NCBI GenBank assembly: GCA_937890875.1
Contig: CALAEB010000615.1
Coordinates: forward strand, 1-5,616
Direction of reading: 5' to 3'
Length of the DNA: 5,616 bases
Origin: an uncultured Anaerolineaceae bacterium
GTDB lineage: Bacteria > Chloroflexota > Anaerolineae > Anaerolineales > Anaerolineaceae
Position 1 is the stretch's first letter. The number at the start of each line of letters is the position of its first letter. Below are positions 1 to 5,616 of the stretch, piece after piece. Below the pieces are notes generated by a model, which searched no databases, was not told the origin of the DNA, and was given only the letters and a program-made list of their open reading frames with translations. Position numbers and translations under genes: made by a program.

Positions 1-21
1 GATAAAAATTGCTGAAATTCA

Positions 22-38
22 TTGTTTTATTAAAACAA
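22..38. repeat. Short AT-rich palindrome
   Basis: Two 8-base arms, TTGTTTTA and TAAAACAA, mirror each other around the single base at 30. The site lies in the AT-rich stretch left of the homocysteine methyltransferase terminator. A second small palindrome, AATTCGAATT, sits at 56-65. These could be an operator or part of a terminator for a gene outside the window, but in such AT-rich DNA they may be chance. No function is assigned. Confidence 0.25.
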
Positions 39-71
39 ACAATAATTCGATCGTAAATTCGAATTCCTGAT

Positions 72-97
72 AAAAAAAGCCGGCTGATTACAGCCGG
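72..97 (-). terminator. Intrinsic terminator of the homocysteine methyltransferase gene
   Basis: Read on the minus strand, a 7-bp GC-rich stem (CCGGCTG 97-91 pairing with CAGCCGG 86-80, loop of four bases) is followed by one C and then seven T residues (78-72). It begins 13 bases after the stop codon of the gene at 111-992, which is typical for a rho-independent terminator. A third copy of the arm sequence CAGCCGG (plus strand 112-118) overlaps the last codons of the gene and could pair as a competing structure. Confidence 0.85.
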
Positions 98-110
98 ATC
101 CATCTGTTTG

Positions 111-992
111 TCAGCCGGTGATCGCTGACGCGATTGCTTGGATATGCTCGGCAGTGGAACCGCAGCAGCCGCCGACCAGCTGTGCGCCGAGCGAAAGCCA
201 TTCCGGAACACGGGCGGATAATTCCGCTGGCTGTGTTTTGTAGCAGGTCATCCCGGTCGCATCAATCTCCGGTTTTCCCGCGTTTGGTTTAAACCAGATG
301 GGACTGTCGGTGGCTTGCCGGGCCAGCTTCAGGCACTCGGTGTTTTCGTCTAATCCTTTTCCGCAGTTAATTCCGATAATATCCGCACCCAACTCAGTGA
401 ATGTTTCTGCGAACGCAGGCACTTTCACGCCCATCATCGTTCTCACGCCCCGGTCAAAACTGAAAGAGACAACCAAAGGCAGGTTGGAAACCGAGCGGAT
501 CCCTTTCAGCGCCTGAGCCGCTTCTTCGATGCTGTACTGCGTTTCCAGAACAAGCAGATCAGCGCCGGCTTCCGTCAAATATTTTGCCTGTTCGGCATAA
601 CTGGCGTAAAATGCTTCGGCCGAGACAGGCCCGAACGGTTCCATCAGTTTTCCCGCCGGGCCCAGACTGCCCGCGACATAGACCGGGCGGTCACCGGCAG
701 CCAAACGGACAATTTCAACTGCACGGGCGTTGATTTCGGCGATTTTCCCGGCCAGCGGCGATTCGGCCAGATGAATTGGATTTGCGCAAAATGTGGCCGT
801 GAGAATGATTTGGGCTCCGGCGTTGATGAAATCCGCATGGATGCTCTGAATAACTTCCGGTTTTTCCAGCACCCATTGTTCGCTCAGAACGCCGGATGGC
901 AGTCCGCAGGCTTGCGCATTGGTGCCCAAAGCTCCATCCAGAACAAATTTTTTTCCCTCGCGGAGCTCGCTTAATAGATCCATTTTCTCCAT
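111..992 (-). CDS. Homocysteine S-methyltransferase family protein (stand-alone, zinc-dependent)
   Basis: This 293-residue cytoplasmic enzyme is the length of a single homocysteine methyltransferase barrel. The family transfers a methyl group to the zinc-bound thiol of homocysteine, giving methionine; donors differ between members (methyl-corrinoid, betaine, S-methylmethionine). Visible motifs, in order: DGALGT at 19-24, GSLGPAG at 109-115, GINCGKG at 207-213, KPNAG at 235-239 and GGCCGS at 274-279. Cys210, Cys276 and Cys277 match the three zinc ligands of the MetH homocysteine domain. The cobalamin, folate and reactivation domains of full MetH are absent. The ATG at 992 is preferred because AAAAGGA (1004-998) lies 5 bases upstream; the Met at codon 4 would be too far from it. 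It is a single-gene unit with its own terminator. The family is certain. The methyl donor is not: a separate corrinoid protein such as the one at 4529-5170 is possible, S-methylmethionine is an alternative. Confidence 0.93.
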   Translation of the reverse strand: MEKMDLLSELREGKKFVLDGALGTNAQACGLPSGVLSEQWVLEKPEVIQSIHADFINAGAQIILTATFCANPIHLAESPLAGKIAEINARAVEIVRLAAGDRPVYVAGSLGPAGKLMEPFGPVSAEAFYASYAEQAKYLTEAGADLLVLETQYSIEEAAQALKGIRSVSNLPLVVSFSFDRGVRTMMGVKVPAFAETFTELGADIIGINCGKGLDENTECLKLARQATDSPIWFKPNAGKPEIDATGMTCYKTQPAELSARVPEWLSLGAQLVGGCCGSTAEHIQAIASAITG

Positions 993-1089
993 GTTGATCC
1001 TTTTACTGAAAATTGATGTGATTGCGGAATCCTGTTTGTTTTTGTTACTGTTGGCAAAATAGAAAACCGGATTATCGGAAAGTGGAATA

Positions 1090-1119
1090 ATTGTAACGCA
1101 GGAAATCGAAATATGAAAA
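1090..1119 (-). promoter_or_regulatory. Candidate promoter of the homocysteine methyltransferase gene
   Basis: On the minus strand, TTTTCA (1119-1114) and TACAAT (1095-1090) form a -35/-10 pair with an 18-base spacer, matching the sigma-70/sigma-A consensus at 4 of 6 and 5 of 6 positions. It would give an untranslated leader of about 90 bases before the ATG at 992. A perfect TTGACA also occurs at 1131-1126 on the same strand, but no good -10 box lies at the right distance from it. This is a prediction by eye only. Confidence 0.4.
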
Positions 1120-1474
1120 CAGTGTTGTCAAGAAGCGCCTAATGGAAAAAAATAAAAACTTCCTAATGTTTGAAATTGTCAGGATAATCAAACGATTACG
1201 GAGGATTCCTGATAAAGCCGGTAATAATAATCGTCAACAATCAAGACAATTTTTAAATTGTAAAACTGTGGATTTATACAGAAATACAAACATGTTTCAT
1301 CTCAGGGAGCTTACCTGTTTTTTTCCATTGATCTCTCTTCATCGCCAAATCCTGAAAAAACACAATAATTCGTAATTGTGGAAAATCTTTCAGCGAAACC
1401 GGAAAGCAAGGATTGTTGTTTTATGGAAGATGCAGAAACAAGACAGTTATAAGGCGCTCTTTCCATCATTTGAG

Positions 1475-1504
1475 TTGTTGGAAAAACCCCGCGGAAGATA
1501 TAAT
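1475..1504 (+). promoter_or_regulatory. Candidate promoter of the transketolase gene
   Basis: A perfect TATAAT lies at 1499-1504. The possible -35 is weak: TTGTTG at 1475-1480 with an 18-base spacer, or TTGGAA at 1478-1483 with a 15-base spacer. Transcription would start near 1511, giving a leader of about 105 bases before the ATG at 1617. Within that leader GTTCTG (1523-1528) can pair with CAGAAC (1553-1558) across a 24-base loop, a weak hairpin of unknown role. Confidence 0.5.
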
Positions 1505-1616
1505 AGAATGGATAACAAAGTTGTTCTGTTTACACTGGGCTGGAAAAAGAATCAGAACAGATTGAAATAAGTGGTATCAGCCTGCCAATTTAAATTTCGA
1601 AAAAAGAGGTAAAGCG

Positions 1617-3626
1617 ATGTTTGACCAAATAGACCAGTTGGGAGTTAATACAATTCGGGCATTGAGTATTGATCAGATTAATAGTGCAAACTCAGGACAT
1701 CCTGGAATGCCGATGGGAGCGGCTCCCATGGCTTACACACTATGGAGCAGATTTTTGAATGTAAATTTCAAAAGCCCGAAATGGGTGAACAGGGACCGGT
1801 TTGTGCTCTCCGCCGGACATGCTTCCGCGCTGCAATATAGTCTTCTTCATCTTGCCGGGTTTGACGTTACGACCGAGGATCTGAATCAGTTCCGGAAGAT
1901 CGGTTCGAAAACGCCGGGCCATCCGGAATACGGGCATACCGAAGGAGTTGAAGCGACGACAGGTCCGTTGGGCCAGGGATTTGCGAATGCCGTCGGCATG
2001 GCGATGGCTGAAGCGCATCTGGCGGCTATTTACAATCAGCCAGGATTTCCGATTATTGACCATTTCACATATGTCATGTGCGGTGACGGCGATCTGATGG
2101 AGGGGATTTCGTATGAGGCTTCTTCGCTGGTCGGACACCTGAAATTAGGAAAACTGATCGTTTTATATGATTCCAATGGAATATCCCTGGACGGCCCGAC
2201 AAAATTGGCGTTTACCGAAGAGATACAGAGGCGATTCGAATCTGCCGGCTGGCACTATCTTAAGGTTGAAGCCGGTGATGACTTGCAAAGGATTTCTGAT
2301 GCGATCCAACAGGCAAAAAAGGATACGGAACGGCCTTCCCTGATTGAAATCAAGACAATTATCGGTGTCGGGTCGCCGAATCAGGGGACGAACAAGGTTC
2401 ATGGTGCGCCGCTTGGAGAAGAAGGCAGCCGGATCGCGAAAGCGTTTCATGGCTGGGCATATCCGGATTTTACCGTTCCGGAAGAAGTGAAAGAACGGTT
2501 GGATGCGACGCTGAAAACAAGAGGTACAAAAGCAGAAGCGGATTGGAACCTTCTTTTTGAAGAATACAAAAAAGCATATCCCGAGCTGGCCCAACAACTT
2601 CTGGACGGTTTCGCGCGCCGATTGCCGGATGGCTGGGAAAATGGCCTGCCTGTTCATACGACTGACAGCAAACCGGTAGCGACAAGAAAGGCGAGCAGTA
2701 TAACGATTCAGAAGATTGCGGCGGAAATCCCCGCGTTGTGGGGTGGTTCTGCAGACCTCAGTTCATCCAACAATTCCATGATCGATGGCGGCGGGAACTT
2801 TCAGGCTGATAACTACGCCGGAAGAAATATCTGGTTTGGCGTCCGGGAATTCTCGATGAGCGCAGTCATGAACGGGATTCTCTATCATGGCGGCACAATT
2901 CCGTATGTGTCGACCTTTTTTGTGTTTTCGGATTACTTCAGGCCGACAATCCGTGTGGCGGCCATGTCAAAAATTCCTGCAATCTATGTGATGACGCATG
3001 ATTCAGTCGCGGTCGGTGAAGATGGCCCGACGCACGAGCCGGTGGAACACCTTGAAGCTTCCCGTGCCATACCGAACTTGCATGTCATTCGTCCGGCGGA
3101 TGCCAATGAAGTTTCGGCCGCCTGGAAATTGGCTGTGGAGAGCAGGGAGACGCCGACAATGTTGGTTTTGTCACGGCAGAACTTGCCTATCGTGCCCGGT
3201 ACGCATGAGATGGCGATGGAAGGCGTGTCTCATGGCGCCTATATTCTATCCCCGGCGGAAAAAGAAGAGGCCGATGGCCTTCTGATCGCCACTGGTTCCG
3301 AAGTCGGTCTCGCCATCAATGTGCAGAAGCTTCTGAAAGCGGATGGGATCGATGTTTCCGTTGTTTCTATGCCATGTCAGGAAGTCTTTGAGGCTCAAAG
3401 TCAGGAATATCAGGAAAGTGTACTGCCCGCAAATATTAAAAACCGGATGTCCATCGAGATGGGGGTAACGCGTGGATGGGCGCGGTATATTGGGTCGGAT
3501 GGTATTTCGATCGGGATCGACCGGTATGGCGCTTCCGGGGATGGAAATCAGATTACGCGTGAATATGGTTTTGACGAAGGTGTGATCGCCGGGACATTCA
3601 AAGATACTTTTTATAAAAATAACTGA
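1617..3626 (+). CDS. tkt: Transketolase (complete)
   Basis: Transketolase moves two-carbon ketol units between sugar phosphates in the non-oxidative pentose phosphate pathway, using thiamine diphosphate and a divalent metal, in the cytoplasm. The 669 residues are full length for the bacterial enzyme. N-terminal cofactor domain: GHPG at 27-30, AGHAS at 66-70, [10 protein letters not shown] at 101-110, the metal/ThDP motif GDGDLMEG at 156-163 with Asn187, and KVHGAPLG at 260-267. Middle pyrimidine-binding domain: Arg357, [11 protein letters not shown] at 376-386, catalytic Glu411 in VREFSMS, and GEDGPTHEP at 467-475 with His473; Arg520 fits the substrate phosphate site. The C-terminal domain starts around 540. 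No expected catalytic residue is missing. AGAGGT (1605-1610) sits 6 bases before the ATG, and the gene ends in tandem stops TGA-TAA. It appears to be transcribed alone. Identity is very secure; whether this is the main or a second transketolase copy cannot be seen here. Confidence 0.98.
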   Translation: MFDQIDQLGVNTIRALSIDQINSANSGHPGMPMGAAPMAYTLWSRFLNVNFKSPKWVNRDRFVLSAGHASALQYSLLHLAGFDVTTEDLNQFRKIGSKTPGHPEYGHTEGVEATTGPLGQGFANAVGMAMAEAHLAAIYNQPGFPIIDHFTYVMCGDGDLMEGISYEASSLVGHLKLGKLIVLYDSNGISLDGPTKLAFTEEIQRRFESAGWHYLKVEAGDDLQRISDAIQQAKKDTERPSLIEIKTIIGVGSPNQGTNKVHGAPLGEEGSRIAKAFHGWAYPDFTVPEEVKERLDATLKTRGTKAEADWNLLFEEYKKAYPELAQQLLDGFARRLPDGWENGLPVHTTDSKPVATRKASSITIQKIAAEIPALWGGSADLSSSNNSMIDGGGNFQADNYAGRNIWFGVREFSMSAVMNGILYHGGTIPYVSTFFVFSDYFRPTIRVAAMSKIPAIYVMTHDSVAVGEDGPTHEPVEHLEASRAIPNLHVIRPADANEVSAAWKLAVESRETPTMLVLSRQNLPIVPGTHEMAMEGVSHGAYILSPAEKEEADGLLIATGSEVGLAINVQKLLKADGIDVSVVSMPCQEVFEAQSQEYQESVLPANIKNRMSIEMGVTRGWARYIGSDGISIGIDRYGASGDGNQITREYGFDEGVIAGTFKDTFYKNN

Positions 3627-3677
3627 TAAGCCTTCAATATGCTGCGATTGATGTTCAACACAATCTGAGTTGCCATA

Positions 3678-3720
3678 TTTGTACCTGTGCTTACTGGAAA
3701 TCGGAAAGCACAGGTACAAA
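3678..3720. repeat. Perfect 15-bp inverted repeat downstream of transketolase
   Basis: The arms TTTGTACCTGTGCTT (3678-3692) and AAGCACAGGTACAAA (3706-3720) are exact reverse complements around a 13-base loop. As RNA this is a very stable hairpin about 50 bases after the transketolase stop. It is followed on the plus strand by A residues (to 3724) and flanked by T on the left, the reverse of the A-stem-T order of an intrinsic terminator, on either strand. It might end transcription without a U-tract, protect the mRNA 3' end, bind a protein as DNA, or be a dispersed repeat. Confidence 0.8.
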
Positions 3721-3895
3721 AAAATCCTCCATTCCCGTCTCGATTTTGGCGGATTTCATATCCGATAACCTGAACAAATAAAAACTTGTAGTTCCCTCTT
3801 TTCCCATTCCGTAAAAAACAAGCGGGCCACAGATGCTTTTTGGATAGTTCAAATTGCTGAATGCATGTATATTGTAATATTTGTTTAATAGAATA

Positions 3896-3904
3896 TGATA
3901 TAAT
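3896..3904 (+). promoter_or_regulatory. Extended -10 promoter for the flavin split-barrel gene
   Basis: The sequence TGATATAAT matches the extended -10 consensus (TG, one base, TATAAT) exactly, with the -10 hexamer at 3899-3904. No good -35 lies at the usual distance (TTGTAA at 3872-3877 would need a 21-base spacer), which extended -10 promoters tolerate. A start near 3911 gives a leader of about 45 bases containing the ribosome binding site at 3944-3947. Confidence 0.6.
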
Positions 3905-3954
3905 CATTTATCTTCAGGAAGCTGGGTAAGTGATTGTTCAAACGGAGTCAATTT

Positions 3955-4347
3955 ATGCAGGAAGTTTATGATTTTTTGAGAAAATGTGAGACGTATTTTT
4001 TAACAACAATGGAAGGGGACCAACCGAGAGTCCGACCATTTGGCACGGTTGATATTTTTGAGGGTAAGCTTTATATCCAAACAGGAAAAGTAAAAAATGT
4101 TTCGAAGCAGATAAGCGAAAACCCTAAAATCGAAATCTGCGCTTTTGACGGGAATAACTGGATTCGTGTGCAGGCCATTGCTGTTGAGGATGACCGGCGT
4201 GAAGCAAAACAGCATATGTTGGATGCTTATCCGGAATTACAGGCAATGTATGCTGCGGATGATGATAATACACAAGTGCTGTACCTCAAGGATGTTGTGG
4301 CCACGATGGCTTCATTGTCTGGCGAACCAAAAATCATCCGATTCTGA
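3955..4347 (+). CDS. Pyridoxamine 5'-phosphate oxidase family protein (FMN-binding split barrel)
   Basis: This small cytoplasmic protein of 130 residues has the look of the short, single-domain split-barrel flavoproteins common in anaerobic bacteria. Such proteins usually bind FMN or a related cofactor as dimers; most have no proven substrate, and the similarity does not imply vitamin B6 synthesis. Visible features are the N-terminal helix (1-13), a first strand with YFLTTMEGDQPRVRPFG at 14-30 (Arg25 and Arg27 likely near the flavin phosphate), GKLYIQTGKVKNVSKQI at 37-53, and the core strands IEICAFDG and WIRVQAIA at 59-76. The ATG at 3955 is chosen because GGAG (3944-3947) stands 7 bases upstream; an upstream in-frame TTG at 3934 would place this site inside the gene. 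It has its own promoter and terminator. The family call is firm; the specific activity is unknown. Confidence 0.88.
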   Translation: MQEVYDFLRKCETYFLTTMEGDQPRVRPFGTVDIFEGKLYIQTGKVKNVSKQISENPKIEICAFDGNNWIRVQAIAVEDDRREAKQHMLDAYPELQAMYAADDDNTQVLYLKDVVATMASLSGEPKIIRF

Positions 4348-4473
4348 TTGACCGGCGTGAAACGCTCCGTTGGAAAAACAATAAAATCCCCCTTTTTGTT
4401 GGGTCGAAGTTCGAAATCCTGAGGAAAAGGCTCTGTTGTCCGCAGTGCGGATTGTGGGGTAAGTTTAAATATT

Positions 4474-4512
4474 AAAACGATGTCCTTGAATGAACAAGAC
4501 ATCGTTTTTTTT
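4474..4512. terminator. Strong bidirectional terminator between convergent genes
   Basis: AAAACGATGTC (4474-4484) pairs perfectly with GACATCGTTTT (4498-4508). The stem continues by three more pairs (4486-4488 with 4495-4497) past a bulged C at 4485, leaving a 6-base loop. Eight T (4505-4512) follow on the plus strand. On the minus strand the stem ends in four T, then an AT-rich run. It serves the flavin split-barrel gene (stop 127 bases upstream) and the corrinoid protein gene, whose stop at 4529 is 17-20 bases away on the other strand. Confidence 0.92.
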
Positions 4513-4528
4513 CTGCCGAATAAGAAAA

Positions 4529-5170
4529 TCAGGCTGCAGCAATCAGTGATTTTGCCAGTGACACGGCGCGGTTGGCATCCGGAGAGTACCCGTCCGCATG
4601 GATCTCTTTTGCATACTGATCTGAAAGCGGTGCTCCGCCTACCATGATTTTGATCTGGTCACGGACACCGGCGTTTTCCAGTGCCTCGATTGTTGTCTTC
4701 ATCGCAGGCATGGTGGTTGTTAACAAAGCGGACATTGCGACGATTTGCGCGCCGCTTTCTTTGACTGCCGCGACAAATTTTTCGGGCGGAACGTCGGTTC
4801 CGAGGTCAATCACTTCGAATGCCGCTCCTTCAAGCATCATGCCGACCAGATTCTTCCCGATGTCATGCAGGTCCCCCTGGACCGTACCCAGGATGACTTT
4901 TCCTGTTGCTTTGATGTCAGCCTGCTGAAGATACGGCTTCAAGACTTCCATCCCGGCTGCCATCGCGCGTGCGGCGACCAACATCTCAGGAACGAAGAAT
5001 TCGCCGTCCTCAAATAATTGCCCGACTTCTGCCATCCCGTTGATCATGGCCTCGTTCAATATGGTTTCGGGTCCGATTCCTTCATCCAGCGCCTGCTGGA
5101 CTTTCCCGGGAACGACTTTCTGCATACCGTCGATCACGGCTTCTTTAATTTCACTGATTCTATCTGCCAT
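4529..5170 (-). CDS. Corrinoid (cobalamin-binding) methyltransferase protein, MtaC/MtbC/MttC-like
   Basis: This 213-residue cytoplasmic protein is a methyl carrier: its cobalamin accepts a methyl group from a substrate-specific methyltransferase and hands it to a second enzyme. Residues 1-85 form the helical cap domain (methionine synthase B12-binding cap type). Residues 88-210 form the Rossmann-like B12 domain with GDLHDIGKN at 99-107, in which Asp100, His102 and Gly105 give the DxHxxG signature; His102 is the expected lower cobalt ligand. MSALLTTTM at 146-154 and the GG at 178-179 contact the corrin tail in the family. Start choice: ATG at 5170 has GAGGG (5183-5179) 8 bases upstream; an in-frame TTG at 5185 overlaps that site and is rejected. 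It follows the URO-D-like gene by 39 bases in the same operon and precedes a terminator. The class is certain. The substrate (methylamine, methanol, methoxy compound, betaine) cannot be told from this protein. Confidence 0.93.
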   Translation of the reverse strand: MADRISEIKEAVIDGMQKVVPGKVQQALDEGIGPETILNEAMINGMAEVGQLFEDGEFFVPEMLVAARAMAAGMEVLKPYLQQADIKATGKVILGTVQGDLHDIGKNLVGMMLEGAAFEVIDLGTDVPPEKFVAAVKESGAQIVAMSALLTTTMPAMKTTIEALENAGVRDQIKIMVGGAPLSDQYAKEIHADGYSPDANRAVSLAKSLIAAA

Positions 5171-5209
5171 TTTAGCTGCCCTCAAAAATTTACTTTGATT
5201 GTAATGTTT

Positions 5210-5616
5210 CTAAATTCTATCATAAAACATTTTAACCGCGGCAAAGAACGCGTCAATGTTTTCCCATTTCGCCATCGGCGGGATGTCACAACCGGTAGAG
5301 ATAACGAAGTTCGGATACCCGCCGCATTTTTCCAGCAGTTCCCGAGTCGTTTTTTGGATGGAGTCCGGTGTACCGTCGTTAATTTCCTTGCTCGGGCTGA
5401 TGTTGCCCATCACGATCGTATCCTGCGGAACCTTTGTCAGCATTTCCGCCATGTCGATGTTGTTTCCGAAGTGATAGGCCGCCGCTCCGGTTGAAAGAAT
5501 GGACTGGATCATTTGGATCGTGTTGTTCCCGCAGTTATGATAGATCACAATGAAATTATCGTCTTGCACTGCGTCCACAATCTTTTTTACGTAAGGCGCT
5601 GAAAACTTCTTTGCCA
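5210..5616 (-). CDS. Uroporphyrinogen decarboxylase-like methyltransferase (MtaA/MtbA type), 3' part
   Basis: The gene runs off the right edge, so only the C-terminal 134 residues are visible, roughly 40% of a usual 340-residue protein. The visible part starts with a segment reading KKFSAPYVKKIVDAV, then YHNCGNN and, near the end, STGCDIPP followed by WENIDAFF. His-x-Cys (codons at 5537-5539 and 5531-5533) and the later Cys (5288-5290), 81 residues apart, match the zinc-binding set of the MtaA/MtbA methyltransferases, and true heme-pathway HemE lacks this set. These enzymes transfer methyl groups between a corrinoid protein and a thiol such as coenzyme M, or in bacteria another acceptor. The corrinoid gene begins 39 bases downstream on the same strand, so the two are probably co-transcribed. 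GTG at 5578 is only an internal valine codon. Substrate and direction of transfer are unknown. Confidence 0.88.
   Translation of the reverse strand, partial: AKKFSAPYVKKIVDAVQDDNFIVIYHNCGNNTIQMIQSILSTGAAAYHFGNNIDMAEMLTKVPQDTIVMGNISPSKEINDGTPDSIQKTTRELLEKCGGYPNFVISTGCDIPPMAKWENIDAFFAAVKMFYDRI

Larger units (their letters stand above)
993..1616. other. Long AT-rich intergenic region between divergent genes
   Basis: This 624-bp gap separates the minus-strand homocysteine methyltransferase from the plus-strand transketolase. It is more AT-rich than the flanking genes. It holds candidate promoters in both directions (1090-1119 minus, 1475-1504 plus). A weaker plus-strand promoter-like pair is TTTAAA at 1252-1257 and TATACA at 1275-1280, with a 17-base spacer. 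A 4-bp stem (CAGG 1303-1306, CCTG 1314-1317) followed by seven T (1318-1324) might be a weak terminator or pause site. A dyad CACAAT/ATTGTG lies at 1361-1366 and 1375-1380. One reading frame is open from 1142 to 1570 apart from a single TAA at 1373-1375, but its start has no ribosome binding site and I recognise no family. I find no cobalamin, SAM or T-box leader motif by eye. Confidence 0.6.
3627..3954. other. Intergenic region after transketolase
   Basis: These 328 bases between two plus-strand genes contain no supported gene. From left to right they hold a small imperfect dyad (GATTG 3646-3650 with CAATC 3661-3665), the large inverted repeat at 3678-3720, an unremarkable stretch to about 3850, and an AT-rich segment with the extended -10 promoter (3896-3904) and ribosome binding site (GGAG 3944-3947) of the following gene. 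No conventional plus-strand terminator with a T-run is visible after the transketolase. Confidence 0.6.

Noticed and set aside
62..1221. A shared string ATTCCTGATAAA followed by GCCGG near 64-82 and 1204-1221, flanking the homocysteine methyltransferase gene, considered as a flanking direct repeat of an inserted segment.
   Set aside because: A 12-base match is expected about once by chance in a window this size, the copies differ by a 4-base A-run, and the first belongs to a functional terminator.
1265..1385. Two sequences resembling DnaA boxes (around TGTGGATTTA and TTGTGGAAAA) in AT-rich DNA, considered as a replication origin.
   Set aside because: Each deviates from the consensus, there are only two, and no dnaA, dnaN or other origin-linked gene is near.
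1740..2657. Two minus-strand open frames of 132 and 164 codons inside the transketolase gene.
   Set aside because: They lie opposite a full-length, motif-complete transketolase, and their translations show no recognisable domain.
3246..3907. Overlapping minus-strand open frames covering the transketolase end and the following gap.
   Set aside because: They are antisense to a certain gene or run through a promoter region, have no family resemblance and no ribosome binding site that I can see.
3934..3954. Upstream TTG as start of the flavin split-barrel gene.
   Set aside because: The ribosome binding site GGAG at 3944-3947 lies downstream of it and is well spaced for the ATG at 3955.
4191..4361. 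A 13-base direct repeat, TGACCGGCGTGAA, at 4191-4203 and 4349-4361.
   Set aside because: One copy is inside the flavin split-barrel gene and one just after its stop; there is no flanking similarity or mobile-element feature, and a match this short can arise by chance.
4401..4425. A stretch resembling a tRNA T-arm (GTTCGAAATCC), considered as a tRNA fragment or attachment site.
   Set aside because: No flanking stem pairs correctly and no acceptor, D-arm or anticodon arm can be built around it.
5171..5185. Upstream TTG as start of the corrinoid protein gene.
   Set aside because: It overlaps the GAGGG ribosome binding site (5183-5179), which is well spaced for the ATG at 5170.

Overview
The window (5,616 bp) looks like chromosomal DNA from an anaerobic, moderate-GC bacterium, most plausibly Bacillota (Clostridia/Eubacteriales-like or a relative). 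The reasons are strong purine-rich ribosome binding sites, canonical -10 boxes, stem-plus-T-run terminators, and corrinoid-dependent methyltransferase genes of the kind common in acetogens and other anaerobes. The lineage is an inference and the sequence alone does not fix it.

Layout, left to right. At 111-992 on the minus strand lies a complete stand-alone zinc-type homocysteine S-methyltransferase, closed by its own intrinsic terminator (72-97). A 624-bp AT-rich gap (993-1616) carries candidate divergent promoters and no gene I can support. A complete transketolase (1617-3626, plus) follows. Next is a 328-bp gap with a perfect 15-bp inverted repeat (3678-3720) and an extended -10 promoter for a small FMN split-barrel protein of the pyridoxamine 5'-phosphate oxidase family (3955-4347, plus). 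A strong bidirectional terminator (4474-4512) separates it from a convergent minus-strand operon: the 3' part of a uroporphyrinogen-decarboxylase-like (MtaA/MtbA-type) methyltransferase (5210 to beyond the right edge), then a corrinoid protein (4529-5170).

How they may work together. A corrinoid protein carries a methyl group on cobalamin, and a zinc-dependent URO-D-type enzyme moves methyl groups between such a protein and a thiol or other acceptor. The homocysteine methyltransferase has the zinc-cysteine set of the MetH homocysteine domain and could take methyl groups from a separate corrinoid protein, forming a split methionine synthase-like system. It is a separate transcription unit about 3.5 kb away, so this link is a hypothesis. 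Transketolase (pentose phosphate carbon shuffling) and the flavoprotein show no obvious functional connection to the methyltransferases.

I see no mobile element, CRISPR array, tRNA or rRNA. The most interesting points are the split methyltransfer components, the unusual inverted repeat after the transketolase, and a long open frame broken by one stop codon in the large gap.
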